DNA of 64,000 nucleotides, taken from the NCBI RefSeq assembly GCF_015351075.1, contig NZ_JADKRS010000002.1, positions 124,001-188,000 on the forward strand, in the 5' to 3' direction. The position numbers and the translations under genes were made by a program. Source of the stretch: Clavibacter sp. VKM Ac-2873. GTDB taxonomy: Bacteria > Actinomycetota > Actinomycetes > Actinomycetales > Microbacteriaceae. Within the stretch, counting starts at the first letter, position 1; every line of letters starts with the position of its first letter. Below, one piece after another: positions 41,201 to 49,847 of the stretch. Below the pieces are notes generated by a model. The model was given only the letters and a program-made list of their open reading frames with translations, was not told the DNA's origin and searched no databases.

Positions 41201-42022
41201 ATGCCCGAGGGTGACTCCGTCTTCGTCCTCGCCGCGCGCCTGCGCACGCAGGTCGGCGGGGCGCTCATCGCCGACGGGGAGCTCCGGTCCGGCGCGCGGG
41301 CGGGCGCGCGGCTCGACGGCAGGCGCATCACCGGGTTCGACACGCACGGCAAGCACCTGCTCATGCGGCTCGACGACGCGTCCACCCTCCACACGCACCT
41401 GCGCATGCAGGGCTCGTGGACGGTCACCGGCCCGGGCAAGCGGGTGCCGCAGCGGATCCAGCACCAGGTGCGCGTGCGCCTCCGCCTCGACGACGGCCGC
41501 ACCCTCTGGGGCATCGACCTGCCGGTGGTCGAGCTGATCCCCACCCGCGACGAGCACGCGGCCATCGGACACCTCGGGCCCGACCCGCTGCGCGACGACT
41601 GGGATCCGGCGCTCGCCGTCTCCCGCCTCGCCGCCCGGCCCGACGACGCGATCCGCGCCGCCCTCCTCGACCAGCGCCCGATGGCGGGCCTCGGCAACCT
41701 CTGGGTCAACGAGGTCGGCTTCCTGCGCGGCGTGCACCCGGCGACCCGGGTCCGCGACGTGGATCTGCCGCCCCTCGTCGACCTCGCCGCCCGCGCGCTC
41801 CGGCGCTCGGCGACGGTGCCGGCCGCGTACCAGATCACCACGGGCGATCCCCGGCGCGGCCGCACGCACTGGGTGGTCGGCCGCGCGGGAAGACCGTGCC
41901 TACGCTGCGGCGCGACCGTCGTGGGCGTCGACGATCCGGGCGGCACCAGCGAGCGCGGGCGGCGGGCGTGGTGGTGCCCGCGGTGCCAGCCGATGCTCGA
42001 GCCGACGGTCGAGGCGACCTGA
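41201..42022 (+). CDS. Fpg/Nei family DNA glycosylase, endonuclease VIII type
   Basis: 273 aa. The catalytic start is MPEGDSVF, with Pro2 and Glu3 as in Nei enzymes; HTHLRMQGSW and MAGLGNLWVNEVGF (helix-two-turn-helix) follow. A C-terminal zinc finger CLRCGATVVGV...WCPRCQ is present. It excises oxidised bases and cuts abasic sites during base excision repair. The 'Nei2'-like branch is common in actinobacteria. The leaderless start leaves the N-terminal proline exactly where chemistry requires after methionine removal. Confidence 0.93.
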   Translation: MPEGDSVFVLAARLRTQVGGALIADGELRSGARAGARLDGRRITGFDTHGKHLLMRLDDASTLHTHLRMQGSWTVTGPGKRVPQRIQHQVRVRLRLDDGRTLWGIDLPVVELIPTRDEHAAIGHLGPDPLRDDWDPALAVSRLAARPDDAIRAALLDQRPMAGLGNLWVNEVGFLRGVHPATRVRDVDLPPLVDLAARALRRSATVPAAYQITTGDPRRGRTHWVVGRAGRPCLRCGATVVGVDDPGGTSERGRRAWWCPRCQPMLEPTVEAT

Positions 42023-42067
42023 GGCAACCCCGTTCCGCGTCGGCCCGCCGACCGCGATCATGTACGC

Positions 42068-42652
42068 ATGACCTCCGACGACTTCGCCAGCTGGCTCCGC
42101 GCCCAGCCCTCGCTCACCGGATCCGCCCCCGCGCTCGACACGAGCGACCTCCCCGACCACCCCGACGACCTGTTCCGCGCGTGGATCACCGCGGCCGCGG
42201 ACGCGGGCGTGCCCGAGCCGCACGCCGCGACGCTCACCACGGTCGACGCCGACGGCCTGCCCGACGCCCGCACGCTGATCCTCAAGGACGTCTCCCCGCG
42301 CGGCTGGGCCTTCGCCAGCACGCGCTCCTCGGCCAAGGGCGCGCAGCTCGCGGCGAACCCGGCCGCGGCGCTCGCGTTCTGGTGGCAGCCGCTCGTGCGG
42401 GCGGTGCGCGTGCGCGGATCCGTCGAGGAGGCCACGCCCGAGGAGAGCGCCGCCGACCTGGCCGCCCGCTCGGCCGCGGCCCGCGCCGACGTGGAGCCGG
42501 GCGACTGGGTGCTGTGGCGCATCCGTCCCGTGCACGTGGAGTTCTGGCAGGGCTCGCCCGACCGGCGGCACGCGCGGATCCTGTTCGACCGCGTCGGCGA
42601 CACGTGGACCCGCAGCGGCGCCGCCGGGGAAGGGGCGACCCCGCCGGCATGA
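42068..42652 (+). CDS. pdxH: Pyridoxamine 5'-phosphate oxidase
   Basis: 194 aa FMN-dependent oxidase. Typical motifs are DLFRAWITAAADAGVPEPHAATLTTVD, PDARTLILKDVSPRGWAFAS and the C-terminal RIRPVHVEFWQGSPDRRHARI. It converts pyridoxine/pyridoxamine phosphate to PLP using oxygen. It is slightly shorter than E. coli PdxH, as usual in actinobacteria. The C-terminal extension beyond RI is short and disordered. It is convergent with the rhodopsin gene, with 18 bp between stops. Confidence 0.9.
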   Translation: MTSDDFASWLRAQPSLTGSAPALDTSDLPDHPDDLFRAWITAAADAGVPEPHAATLTTVDADGLPDARTLILKDVSPRGWAFASTRSSAKGAQLAANPAAALAFWWQPLVRAVRVRGSVEEATPEESAADLAARSAAARADVEPGDWVLWRIRPVHVEFWQGSPDRRHARILFDRVGDTWTRSGAAGEGATPPA

Positions 42653-42670
42653 CCGGCGAGGCGCCCGCGA

Positions 42671-43510
42671 TCAGACGGCCGCGCCCGTGTCCTTCGAGGC
42701 GTGGTCGCGCGATTCCTCGACCTGCGCGAACGCCGGGTCGTCGTCGTACGACTTCATCTTCGCGACCTGGAAGATGATGAGCGCGTAGACGGCCTTCGCG
42801 ACGATGTCGGCGACGGAGTAGCCGACCTGCTTGGCGACCCAGGCGTCCGGGCCGGAGATGTTCAGCAGCGGCAGGAGATACGCGATGGGATACACGCCCC
42901 AGCTGAGCAGCAGGAGGTAGCGCAGGTTGCCGAGGGTCTTCCGGACCTTCGGCGGCTGGTTCTTCAGCGACTTGCTGAGCTGCACGAACAGCACGAACAG
43001 GATGTACGCGAACGGGATCGTGGAGAGCAGCCCGAAGATCCCGCGCACGCCGTTGTCGCCGCTGATCTCGCCGGGGTAGCCGAGCGCGATCATGAGCGCC
43101 GCCGCGGGCACGAGCTGCAGGAGCAGGCGCGACTGCACCTTGCGCGCCAGGGCCAGCACGGCGATCAGCTCGACGAGCAGCAACGGCACCGTCAGCAGCC
43201 AGTCGACGTAGCGGTATCCCTCGTTGAAGCCCTCGCCCGCGGCCTGCGAGTAGGTGCCGGTTCCGCCGATGGACTCGGTGACGAAGGCGCCCTTGAACGA
43301 GTCGAAGATGCGGAAGTAGTGGTACGCGGCGATGCCGCACACGACGATGGCGACGGTGATCGCCTGTCGATACCGGGGCAGGATCCGCGGCAGCGAGACG
43401 AGCAGGAACACCGCCGTGAAGAGCTGCGAGGCGATGACGAGCGAGAGGAAGTTGTAGACGGTGTCGAATTGGCCTTGCGATAGCGAGTCAGGAATCACGA
43501 TGTCCTCCAT
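42671..43510 (-). CDS. Microbial rhodopsin, light-driven proton pump type
   Basis: 279 aa, seven helices. Helix C reads RYVDWLLTVPLLLVEL, giving counterion Asp103, Thr107 and proton-donor-like Glu114, the D-T-E set of proteorhodopsin-type proton pumps. Leu111 occupies the green-tuning position. Helix G has Asp235 and the retinal lysine Lys239 in VADIVAKAVYALII, and helix B has His64, matching the counterion-associated histidine of this group. Start is the ATG at 43510, but a GTG at 43498 with GGAGG upstream is possible. Retinal supply would need carotenoid cleavage, not encoded nearby. Confidence 0.92.
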   Translation of the reverse strand: MEDIVIPDSLSQGQFDTVYNFLSLVIASQLFTAVFLLVSLPRILPRYRQAITVAIVVCGIAAYHYFRIFDSFKGAFVTESIGGTGTYSQAAGEGFNEGYRYVDWLLTVPLLLVELIAVLALARKVQSRLLLQLVPAAALMIALGYPGEISGDNGVRGIFGLLSTIPFAYILFVLFVQLSKSLKNQPPKVRKTLGNLRYLLLLSWGVYPIAYLLPLLNISGPDAWVAKQVGYSVADIVAKAVYALIIFQVAKMKSYDDDPAFAQVEESRDHASKDTGAAV

Positions 43511-43693
43511 GGACGGCCAGTCGACACGGGATGCGCCGACTCGGGTCGCTGTGCCGCCGACGCTATTCCTCCGCAAAGCGCGAGGTTGTGAACGCTCGCT
43601 GTGCGCGGGGGCGTGCGCGTTGGACGGGAGGACGAGGCGTCGGCGTGAGCGGGCCCGGTCGCGGGCGCGGATCCGGATCCGGATGCGGCAGGG

Positions 43694-45094
43694 CTACGCC
43701 AGCGACGCCACCCCGAACACCGCCGACGCGATCGCGAACCCCATCACGCCGATCGCGGTCTCCATCACCGTCCACGTCTTGAGGGTCGTCTTCACGTCCA
43801 TCTCGAAGAAGCGGCCGACGAGCCAGAAGCCGGAGTCGTTCACGTGGCTCGCGACCACGGATCCGCCGGCCACCGCCACGACGAGCGCCGCCACCTGGAA
43901 CGCGTTGAAGTCGCCCGCGAGGATCGCCGGGGAGATGAGGCCGGCTGCCGTGGTGAGCGCGACGGTCGCCGACCCCTGCGCGATGCGGAGGATCGCCGCG
44001 ATGAGGAAGCCCGCCAGGATGATCGGGATGCCGAGGTCGCCGAGCACGTCGGCGAGGGCGTCGCCGATGCCGCTGGTGCGCAGCACCCCGCCGAACATGC
44101 CGCCGGCGCCGGTGATGAGGATCACGGAGCAGACCGGTCCGAGCGCCGACTCGAGCGTCTTCTCGAGGGCGGACGTGGAGATCCCGCGGCGCCGGCCGAG
44201 CAGGAACGCCGCGAACAGCAGCGAGATGAGGAGCGCGACGGGCGTCTCGCCGATGGTGCGGAGCACCTGGTACCAGCCCTGGTCGCTCGTGTCCTCGGGG
44301 AGGATCCCGCCGGTGGAGGCCGCGTTGAGCCCGGTGTTCAGGAAGATCAGGAGGAGCGGGAGAAGCAGCACGGCGAGGACGGTGCCGAACCTCGGCGGGT
44401 TCGACTCGGCGTTCGCGTCGGCCTGGCCGAGCAGCGACGGGATCGGCAGCACGAACTTCTTGCCCACCCACAGGCCGAAGAGGTACGCGGTGACGTACCA
44501 GGTGGGGATCGCGGCGAGGAGGCCGACGATGATCACGATGCCGACGTTCGCGCCGAAGAACTCGCTGGCCGCGACGGGGCCCGGGTGCGGCGGCACGAAG
44601 ATGTGCATGACCGAGAAGGCGCCGGCCGCGGGGAGGCCGTAGCGGAGCACGCCGCCGCCAAGGCGACGCGCCACCGAGAACACGATGGGCAGCATCACGA
44701 CGAGCCCGGCGTCGAAGAAGATCGGGAAGCCGAAGATCAGCGACGCGACCCCGAGCGCGAACGGCGCGCGCTTCTCCCCGAAGATGCGGATGAGGGTGTC
44801 GGCCAGCGTCTTCGCGCCGCCGCTGGTCTCGACCAGGCGGCCGAGCATCGCGCCGAGGCCCACGAGCAGCGCGACCGTGCCGAGCGTGGAGCCGAAGCTG
44901 CCGACGAGCACCGTGACGATCTGCGAGGTCGGGATCCCGGTGGCGAACGCCGTGAGGAGGCTCACGAGGATCAGCGCGACGAACGCGTGGACCCGCAGCG
45001 TGATGATCATGAACAGCAGGACGGCGATGGCGCCCGCGGCGATCAGGAGGAGCGGCCCCGCGGTGAGGGTCTGCGTCCAGTTGTCGATGGTCAT
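43694..45094 (-). CDS. gntP: Gluconate:H+ symporter, GntP family
   Basis: 466 aa with 12 to 14 helices. GntP features are GTVALLVGLGAMLGRLVETSGGA, FGFPIFFDAGLVVMLPIVF, FSVMHIFVPPHPGPVA and the C-terminal GSATVALTTAAGLISPAI. It imports gluconate or related aldonates with protons. The region upstream holds an inverted repeat (45216) and the remains of a GntR/FCD regulator transcribed divergently, indicating the transporter was once locally regulated and may now be deregulated or controlled elsewhere. Confidence 0.92.
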   Translation of the reverse strand: MTIDNWTQTLTAGPLLLIAAGAIAVLLFMIITLRVHAFVALILVSLLTAFATGIPTSQIVTVLVGSFGSTLGTVALLVGLGAMLGRLVETSGGAKTLADTLIRIFGEKRAPFALGVASLIFGFPIFFDAGLVVMLPIVFSVARRLGGGVLRYGLPAAGAFSVMHIFVPPHPGPVAASEFFGANVGIVIIVGLLAAIPTWYVTAYLFGLWVGKKFVLPIPSLLGQADANAESNPPRFGTVLAVLLLPLLLIFLNTGLNAASTGGILPEDTSDQGWYQVLRTIGETPVALLISLLFAAFLLGRRRGISTSALEKTLESALGPVCSVILITGAGGMFGGVLRTSGIGDALADVLGDLGIPIILAGFLIAAILRIAQGSATVALTTAAGLISPAILAGDFNAFQVAALVVAVAGGSVVASHVNDSGFWLVGRFFEMDVKTTLKTWTVMETAIGVMGFAIASAVFGVASLA

Positions 45095-45215
45095 GGGTCT
45101 CCGTTCGGCTGGGCGGATCCGTGAACTCGCCCGGTGTGCGCGGCGCCCGGCCGTGGAGGTGGCCACCGTCGCCTGCGGGGGGCGGGCGGCGGTGGGGCCG
45201 CTCGCGGTGCTTCTA

Positions 45216-45240
45216 CACAACACCCGGGGTGGGAATTGTG
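45216..45240. promoter_or_regulatory. Inverted repeat, candidate GntR-family operator
   Basis: CACAA and TTGTG flank an inner CACCC/GGGTG pair, forming an imperfect dyad between gntP and the broken regulator. Its position fits an operator for the lost regulator. Confidence 0.4.
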
Positions 45241-45795
45241 GCGGGGCCGGTCTTCCTGCGCGTCCTAGAGGCGATGGCGCTGCTCGTGCCGAAGCGCCGC
45301 GTCGGTCTCGTGGTGCAGGGCCCTGACCGCTGGAACGTCTTTGACCCGCGCATCATCCGCTGGCGCCTCACCGGCCCCGGCCGCTCGCACCAGTTCCGCT
45401 CACTCACCCAGCTGCGCCGCGCGGTCGAGCCGGTCGCGGCGTAACTCGCCGCACGCAATGCCACTGCCGCCCACCGCACCCGCATCGCCGAGCTCGCGGT
45501 GGATCTCCGTCGCCTCGGCGAGGCCGGCGCCCTCGTCGACTTCCTCGCTGGAGACATCCAGTTCCACCACCTGATCCTCGAGGCCAGCGGCAGCGACATG
45601 TTCTGCGCCTGCCGCGAGGTGATCATGGAGGTCCTCAGCGGCCGCACGCACCAGGGCCTGATGCCGCGGACGCCGCGGCCGCGTCCGCTGGACACGCACG
45701 AGCAGGTGGCGCATGCGATACGGGATGGCGATGCGGCGACGGCGGAGGCGGGGATGGCGTCGTTGCTGGCGGAGGTCAGCAGCGCGATCCGTTGA
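45229..45795 (+). pseudogene. Degraded GntR/FCD-type transcriptional regulator
   Basis: One reading frame keeps recognisable pieces of a FadR-subfamily regulator: GIVAGPVFLRVLEAMALLVPKRRVGLVV from the winged helix, then WNVFDPRIIRWRL and LRRAVEPVAA, and later the FCD-domain EAGALVDFLAGDIQFHHLILEASGS. Two lesions are visible. The central recognition helix of the HTH is missing between IVAG and FLRVLEA, and an in-frame TAA at 45442 interrupts the FCD domain. Coordinates are approximate at the 5' end. It lies divergent from gntP, its likely former target. Confidence 0.75.
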
Positions 45796-45971
45796 CAAGT
45801 GGGTTAGCTTCTATTAGGTCGGGATCGCGTTCCGCGCCTGAATTGAATTTACTGGGGCCACTGGTGCTACTCACGCGCTGGTACGGACGCACGTTCTCCT
45901 TGTAGGTCCGCCCTTGCGCCCCGGCCCAGCAAAAACATTGACAACGCTGTGTTGTTTTCGTCGGTAGAGCC

Positions 45972-45977
45972 TAAGGT
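45972..45977 (+). promoter_or_regulatory. -10 box (TAAGGT) for the YobI-like NTPase gene
   Basis: TAAGGT lies 7 nt before the ATG at 45985, within the local leaderless pattern. A TTGACA hexamer at 45938 is too far for standard spacing. Confidence 0.45.
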
Positions 45978-45984
45978 GTCATTT

Positions 45985-48900
45985 ATGCCTCGAATCGCCT
46001 CTAGTGCCGACTCCCCCTTCGGCGTCTCATTGACGTCGCTCGCTCCTCGGTACGTACGACAGAACCACGAGCTGCCCGCCCAGCTCCTGATTGCCGCGAC
46101 AGATATGGCAAAGGAACGCGATGAGAGGCCAAGGAACATAGCGCTGTCGGGCCCATACGGAAGCGGCAAGAGCAGCGTTCTCGCATTAGCAGGCGAATCG
46201 TGGGATCAGCGCTATATTAACATATCACTCTCCGCGCTTTCCAATGTGGTGGCGCACTCTACCGATGTGGACAAGAACTCGGCTCCCGACACCACGCGTT
46301 TCTTACAAAAAGAAATTGTAAAACAGCTCTTATATAGGGAGGCCCCTAGGGCGGTCCCTGACTCTCGTTTCAAACGTATTGAACCGACCAGCGTCGGAAA
46401 AACCATGTTCGTCGGAGCTTTGGTTACATTCCTTGCCTTTGCAGTGTCTGTGCTCTTTGATCTCGCCACAACTTTCGCTAATCGGCTATTCGACGGTAAT
46501 GTCTCATCAGGAGCTTGTTTCCTCTTCATGGTGCTACTCGGTACTGGCGTCGCGGGCGGCTCTATATACACCGCCATCACCCGACGATTCGATATCAAGA
46601 GCCTGTCGGCAGCTGGCGCCGGAATAACACTCGGGGATCGGAGCGCGTCTTACTTCGATAAGTACCTGGATGAAATCATGTACTTTTTCGAGAAGACACG
46701 AGTCAACATTGTTGTACTCGAAGATCTGGATCGCTTCAACGACATACACATCTTCGAGTCACTTCGAGCCTTAAATGGACTGCTTAATAACTCCCGCCAA
46801 TTGAAGGAACCTGTACAGTTTATTTACGCCATACGCGACGGAATCTTCGCAAAGGCTCGTGATGCTAGTGGGGCAGACGTATATAGCGACGCCCTCGGTG
46901 CGCGGACAAAGTTCTTTGACCTTATTGTTCCTCTTGTGCCATTCATTACGACAGATACCAGCGCAGATTTGCTTAAGGAAGTTCTGAGGGGCGTCACGCA
47001 CCCTCCTAGCTCACGCCTACTACAAATAGTAGGGCCTTATGTTCCAGACATGCGCCTTGTGCACAATATTCGAAACGAGTACGAGGTCTTTGCTGCAGAG
47101 CTTCTTGATGCCGCACCAGATCTTGGTGGCCTGCAAGCAGACACCCTGTTTGCGATGGTTGCCTATAAAAACCTAGCACCCCAGCAATTTGAGCAGATTA
47201 GGCGGCATAACAGCGAGCTCAATTTCTTCTTCGACTCAATTTCTGATGGCATAAAGCATGAAACCCGCTTAATCAGGGCGCAAATTCGCGACCTGCAATC
47301 GGCAATAGCGTCAAATGAATTTACCGATCAGGAGGCAGATAGTCTCGGGGTGCGCCTCGAGCAAGTTCTTCCAGTGCTCCACAAGGTGCAGTATCACATG
47401 AGTGCAGAACTACAGTTTGTAACGCTCATGCCTTCGGGGGCGGTAAGGGAGGCTGGTAGCCTTCACGACCCGGCTACATGGACGAGCATAACGACGGCGG
47501 AGTCAATGCATGTGCAGTACGCCAACTCAAGATCTACGACGATCAGCATAGGAGACTTGGAAGAGCTTTTAGGTGGGGAAAAGTCATTCACTTCGATCGG
47601 TGCCAGGTCATCTAGAACGATGAAATCTGAGATCGAGGCCCTTGAAACGCGTCTAGAAATTCTGAATAAAAATAGATTGCCGATGATGATGCGTGACTCA
47701 AATTTCAAGCTTCCATACAAATCCGACCGTTTGGCGATCGCCGACATTCTTACGGATACTGTAGTAGCTCAGACCGGGCTGGTTGCAGATCTGCTTGCAG
47801 ATGGAGTACTTGATGCAAACTTTGCACTCTATAGTGCAAAATATTACGGAGTTACACTCGCCGCAAATGCCATGACCTTTGTCATCAATAATCTGCAACC
47901 TCGCGTTCCTGACCCTTCGTACAAGTTTACTACCGATGATGAAGTCGACGCACTAATTCTTGAATACGGCGAATCGCTTTTTACGACCACTGTCGGGCTC
48001 AACTATGATTTGGTATCCCGGTTATGCTCCACGGGTAGTAAGCATCTCGGTAGCGTCGTTGAGTTTCTAGCACATAGTGCGTCAGATTCAGAACGGGCGT
48101 TCATTCGCGAGTTTGTGGAATTGTCGGAGCAGCGATACGTATTTTACCAGCGACTTGCTGGTACTTGGATTGGTGCATTGGAGTACTTACTGTCTATAAA
48201 GGGTCTGGACAGCGCATTTCATCTAAGTTTGATGGATGCGACCCTTCGTGCCCTACCGGAAGCGCAAGATATTCAAGTTGACGGCTCAGAAGTTCTTGAG
48301 ACATTCCTAGATGAGTTTGTTAATTTGCCGCTGTACAAACTAGATTTAGGTGCTGAGCAGACGGTCGTCGTGGCAAAGCAAGTTGCAATACTTGGAGCGC
48401 TCCATCCTCGTATTGGGCTGCTTGTGCCGCGAATGAAAGCAGCCAACGTTGACTTAGGGAGCTGGGTTATAAATGTCGACAACTTGAAGAGTCTGGGTAG
48501 TTCTCCAGCCTTTGCGACGCTTCCGTGGTTGCATTCTCAAATTGGTGGTGTGTTCGCATACGTGCTCGAGAATTTGCACTCGTACCTAGAGGCGAGTGTC
48601 GCTGAGGATGCGTATGTCGTCGTCCAGGGTGAGGATCTGGCCCCGGTTATAAATGTAGTCACGGCGAATAAGCCGGACTTCCTTAACGCTGTAATAGATC
48701 GGATTAGTCCAGATACTATGTATGGCCAGCTGGAGCCTATTGTCAAGCTAGCCTGGCCCCGACTGATGGCAAAGGCTGTTATTGAACCTTCGAGCTCAAA
48801 CCTTCTGGCCTATATGAATGACTATGGCTTTGTAATCGATGATTCGCTGGCGATGTCGTTATCCGTCTCTGATATCGTAAGTGTCAATGAGCTCGATATT

Positions 48901-49602
48901 CGAGTGGTAATTGCTGTCATCAACTCCTCTCTCCTTACGGATATAAGGAAGGTTGAGCTTCTTGAACCGGCTGTTCTCGCGGACATAGAAATCAAAGACG
49001 TTGAGCCCAACGGCAAAGCATTAATAGCGGCTCATCTTGGTCAGTGGTTTAACGATGATGCGACTACTCTCATGCATGCGTTCAGTTTGGACCGTGCTAT
49101 AGGTGTTAAAGTCGCGGCTGCATCAGAGCGCTTCAAATCGTACGTTGCTGACGTTGCGTTAACCGATTCGCATGTTGCTGCGATCCTCGCAACCAAAGAC
49201 GTATCAACTGCTAAGGGATCAGCGCTCATAGCGGTACTCATGCGGGCTAAGGCAACACATGTCACGGCGGCTGCAGCAGTTGGATGGTATGACCGGTTTG
49301 GGCGAACACCCAGTATCGCGGCTTTGAAGTGGCTTTCTCCGGTGAAAAAGGTGCGTCCAAGTCTCGTTCGCATGTTGGTCGTAGGTTTGACACATTACGG
49401 CGAAGAAGAGGTACTGGAGGTGCTGGGGATGCTTGGCGACGTGTACGCCGAATTACTCTCGAAAGGGCCGGCTGTCCATGTGCCAAAGGACGATATTCAC
49501 CGACGCCTTATTAGCTACTTGGAGTCCATTAACGGGCCTGTTTCCAACACTAGGGACGCGAAAAAATGGATCACAGTGTGGAGGGCGGGTAAGGTGCGGT
49601 GA
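45985..49602 (+). CDS. YobI/KAP-like membrane-associated P-loop NTPase, about 1205 aa
   Basis: The N-terminal domain has Walker A GPYGSGKSS (residues 56-64) and Walker B VVLEDLDRFND (near 243), with two transmembrane helices in between (about 140-160 and 176-198), the KAP/YobI arrangement. About 900 C-terminal residues are helical with no catalytic motif I can name. The gene is far AT-richer than all neighbours, uses TTA and AGA codons and stands alone beside a tRNA, so recent transfer is likely. Relatives occur in prophages and defence loci; an antiviral role is inference. GTG at 45949 is an alternative start. Confidence 0.8.
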   Translation: MPRIASSADSPFGVSLTSLAPRYVRQNHELPAQLLIAATDMAKERDERPRNIALSGPYGSGKSSVLALAGESWDQRYINISLSALSNVVAHSTDVDKNSAPDTTRFLQKEIVKQLLYREAPRAVPDSRFKRIEPTSVGKTMFVGALVTFLAFAVSVLFDLATTFANRLFDGNVSSGACFLFMVLLGTGVAGGSIYTAITRRFDIKSLSAAGAGITLGDRSASYFDKYLDEIMYFFEKTRVNIVVLEDLDRFNDIHIFESLRALNGLLNNSRQLKEPVQFIYAIRDGIFAKARDASGADVYSDALGARTKFFDLIVPLVPFITTDTSADLLKEVLRGVTHPPSSRLLQIVGPYVPDMRLVHNIRNEYEVFAAELLDAAPDLGGLQADTLFAMVAYKNLAPQQFEQIRRHNSELNFFFDSISDGIKHETRLIRAQIRDLQSAIASNEFTDQEADSLGVRLEQVLPVLHKVQYHMSAELQFVTLMPSGAVREAGSLHDPATWTSITTAESMHVQYANSRSTTISIGDLEELLGGEKSFTSIGARSSRTMKSEIEALETRLEILNKNRLPMMMRDSNFKLPYKSDRLAIADILTDTVVAQTGLVADLLADGVLDANFALYSAKYYGVTLAANAMTFVINNLQPRVPDPSYKFTTDDEVDALILEYGESLFTTTVGLNYDLVSRLCSTGSKHLGSVVEFLAHSASDSERAFIREFVELSEQRYVFYQRLAGTWIGALEYLLSIKGLDSAFHLSLMDATLRALPEAQDIQVDGSEVLETFLDEFVNLPLYKLDLGAEQTVVVAKQVAILGALHPRIGLLVPRMKAANVDLGSWVINVDNLKSLGSSPAFATLPWLHSQIGGVFAYVLENLHSYLEASVAEDAYVVVQGEDLAPVINVVTANKPDFLNAVIDRISPDTMYGQLEPIVKLAWPRLMAKAVIEPSSSNLLAYMNDYGFVIDDSLAMSLSVSDIVSVNELDIRVVIAVINSSLLTDIRKVELLEPAVLADIEIKDVEPNGKALIAAHLGQWFNDDATTLMHAFSLDRAIGVKVAAASERFKSYVADVALTDSHVAAILATKDVSTAKGSALIAVLMRAKATHVTAAAAVGWYDRFGRTPSIAALKWLSPVKKVRPSLVRMLVVGLTHYGEEEVLEVLGMLGDVYAELLSKGPAVHVPKDDIHRRLISYLESINGPVSNTRDAKKWITVWRAGKVR

Positions 49603-49644
49603 CTCATTGGGCTAGTGGCCTTGACTATATTGCAGGTGACCTAT

Positions 49645-49663
49645 CACCCGGAATTCCCGGGTG
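49645..49663 (+). terminator. Hairpin after the YobI-like gene
   Basis: CACCCGG and CCGGGTG form a 7-bp stem with an AATTC loop 42 bp past the stop. No T-tract follows, but position suggests a terminator. Confidence 0.55.
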
Positions 49664-49695
49664 GGATAATGGCCGAAGTGGTCACACTGATCAGG

Positions 49696-49766
49696 AGCGA
49701 GTGACGGGAATCGAACCCGCGCTATCAGCTTGGGAAGCTGAAGTTCTACCATTGAACTACACTCGC
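49696..49766 (-). tRNA. tRNA-Gly (anticodon CCC)
   Basis: The reverse strand gives a full cloverleaf. Acceptor stem GCGAGTG pairs with CACTCGC, the D arm contains GTTCAATGGTAGAAC, the anticodon stem TCAGC/GCTGA holds the loop TTCCCAA (anticodon CCC), and the T arm contains GGTTCGATTCC. Discriminator is T, and CCA is not encoded (the genome reads CCT). The 3' end faces the AT-rich NTPase segment, the usual orientation for integration at a tRNA, although no repeat of the 3' end is seen on the far side. Confidence 0.93.
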
Positions 49767-49835
49767 GCGACCGGCCAGGAGCCGGGTCGAGACCACAGCC
49801 TAGCAAGAGTCCGGCCGGGCGCCACCCCGCGCCGG

Positions 49836-49841
49836 TAGGCT
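49836..49841 (+). promoter_or_regulatory. -10 box (TAGGCT) for dcd
   Basis: TAGGCT lies exactly 6 nt before the GTG at 49848. Confidence 0.55.
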
Positions 49842-49847
49842 CCTGCC

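Noticed and set aside
45796-45984. attL copy of the tRNA-Gly 3' end
   Set aside because: I compared the 3' tRNA sequence by eye with this stretch and found no match longer than chance.
49260-49490. Short reverse and forward frames within the end of the NTPase gene
   Set aside because: They overlap the long NTPase frame, lack start signals and have no recognisable motif.
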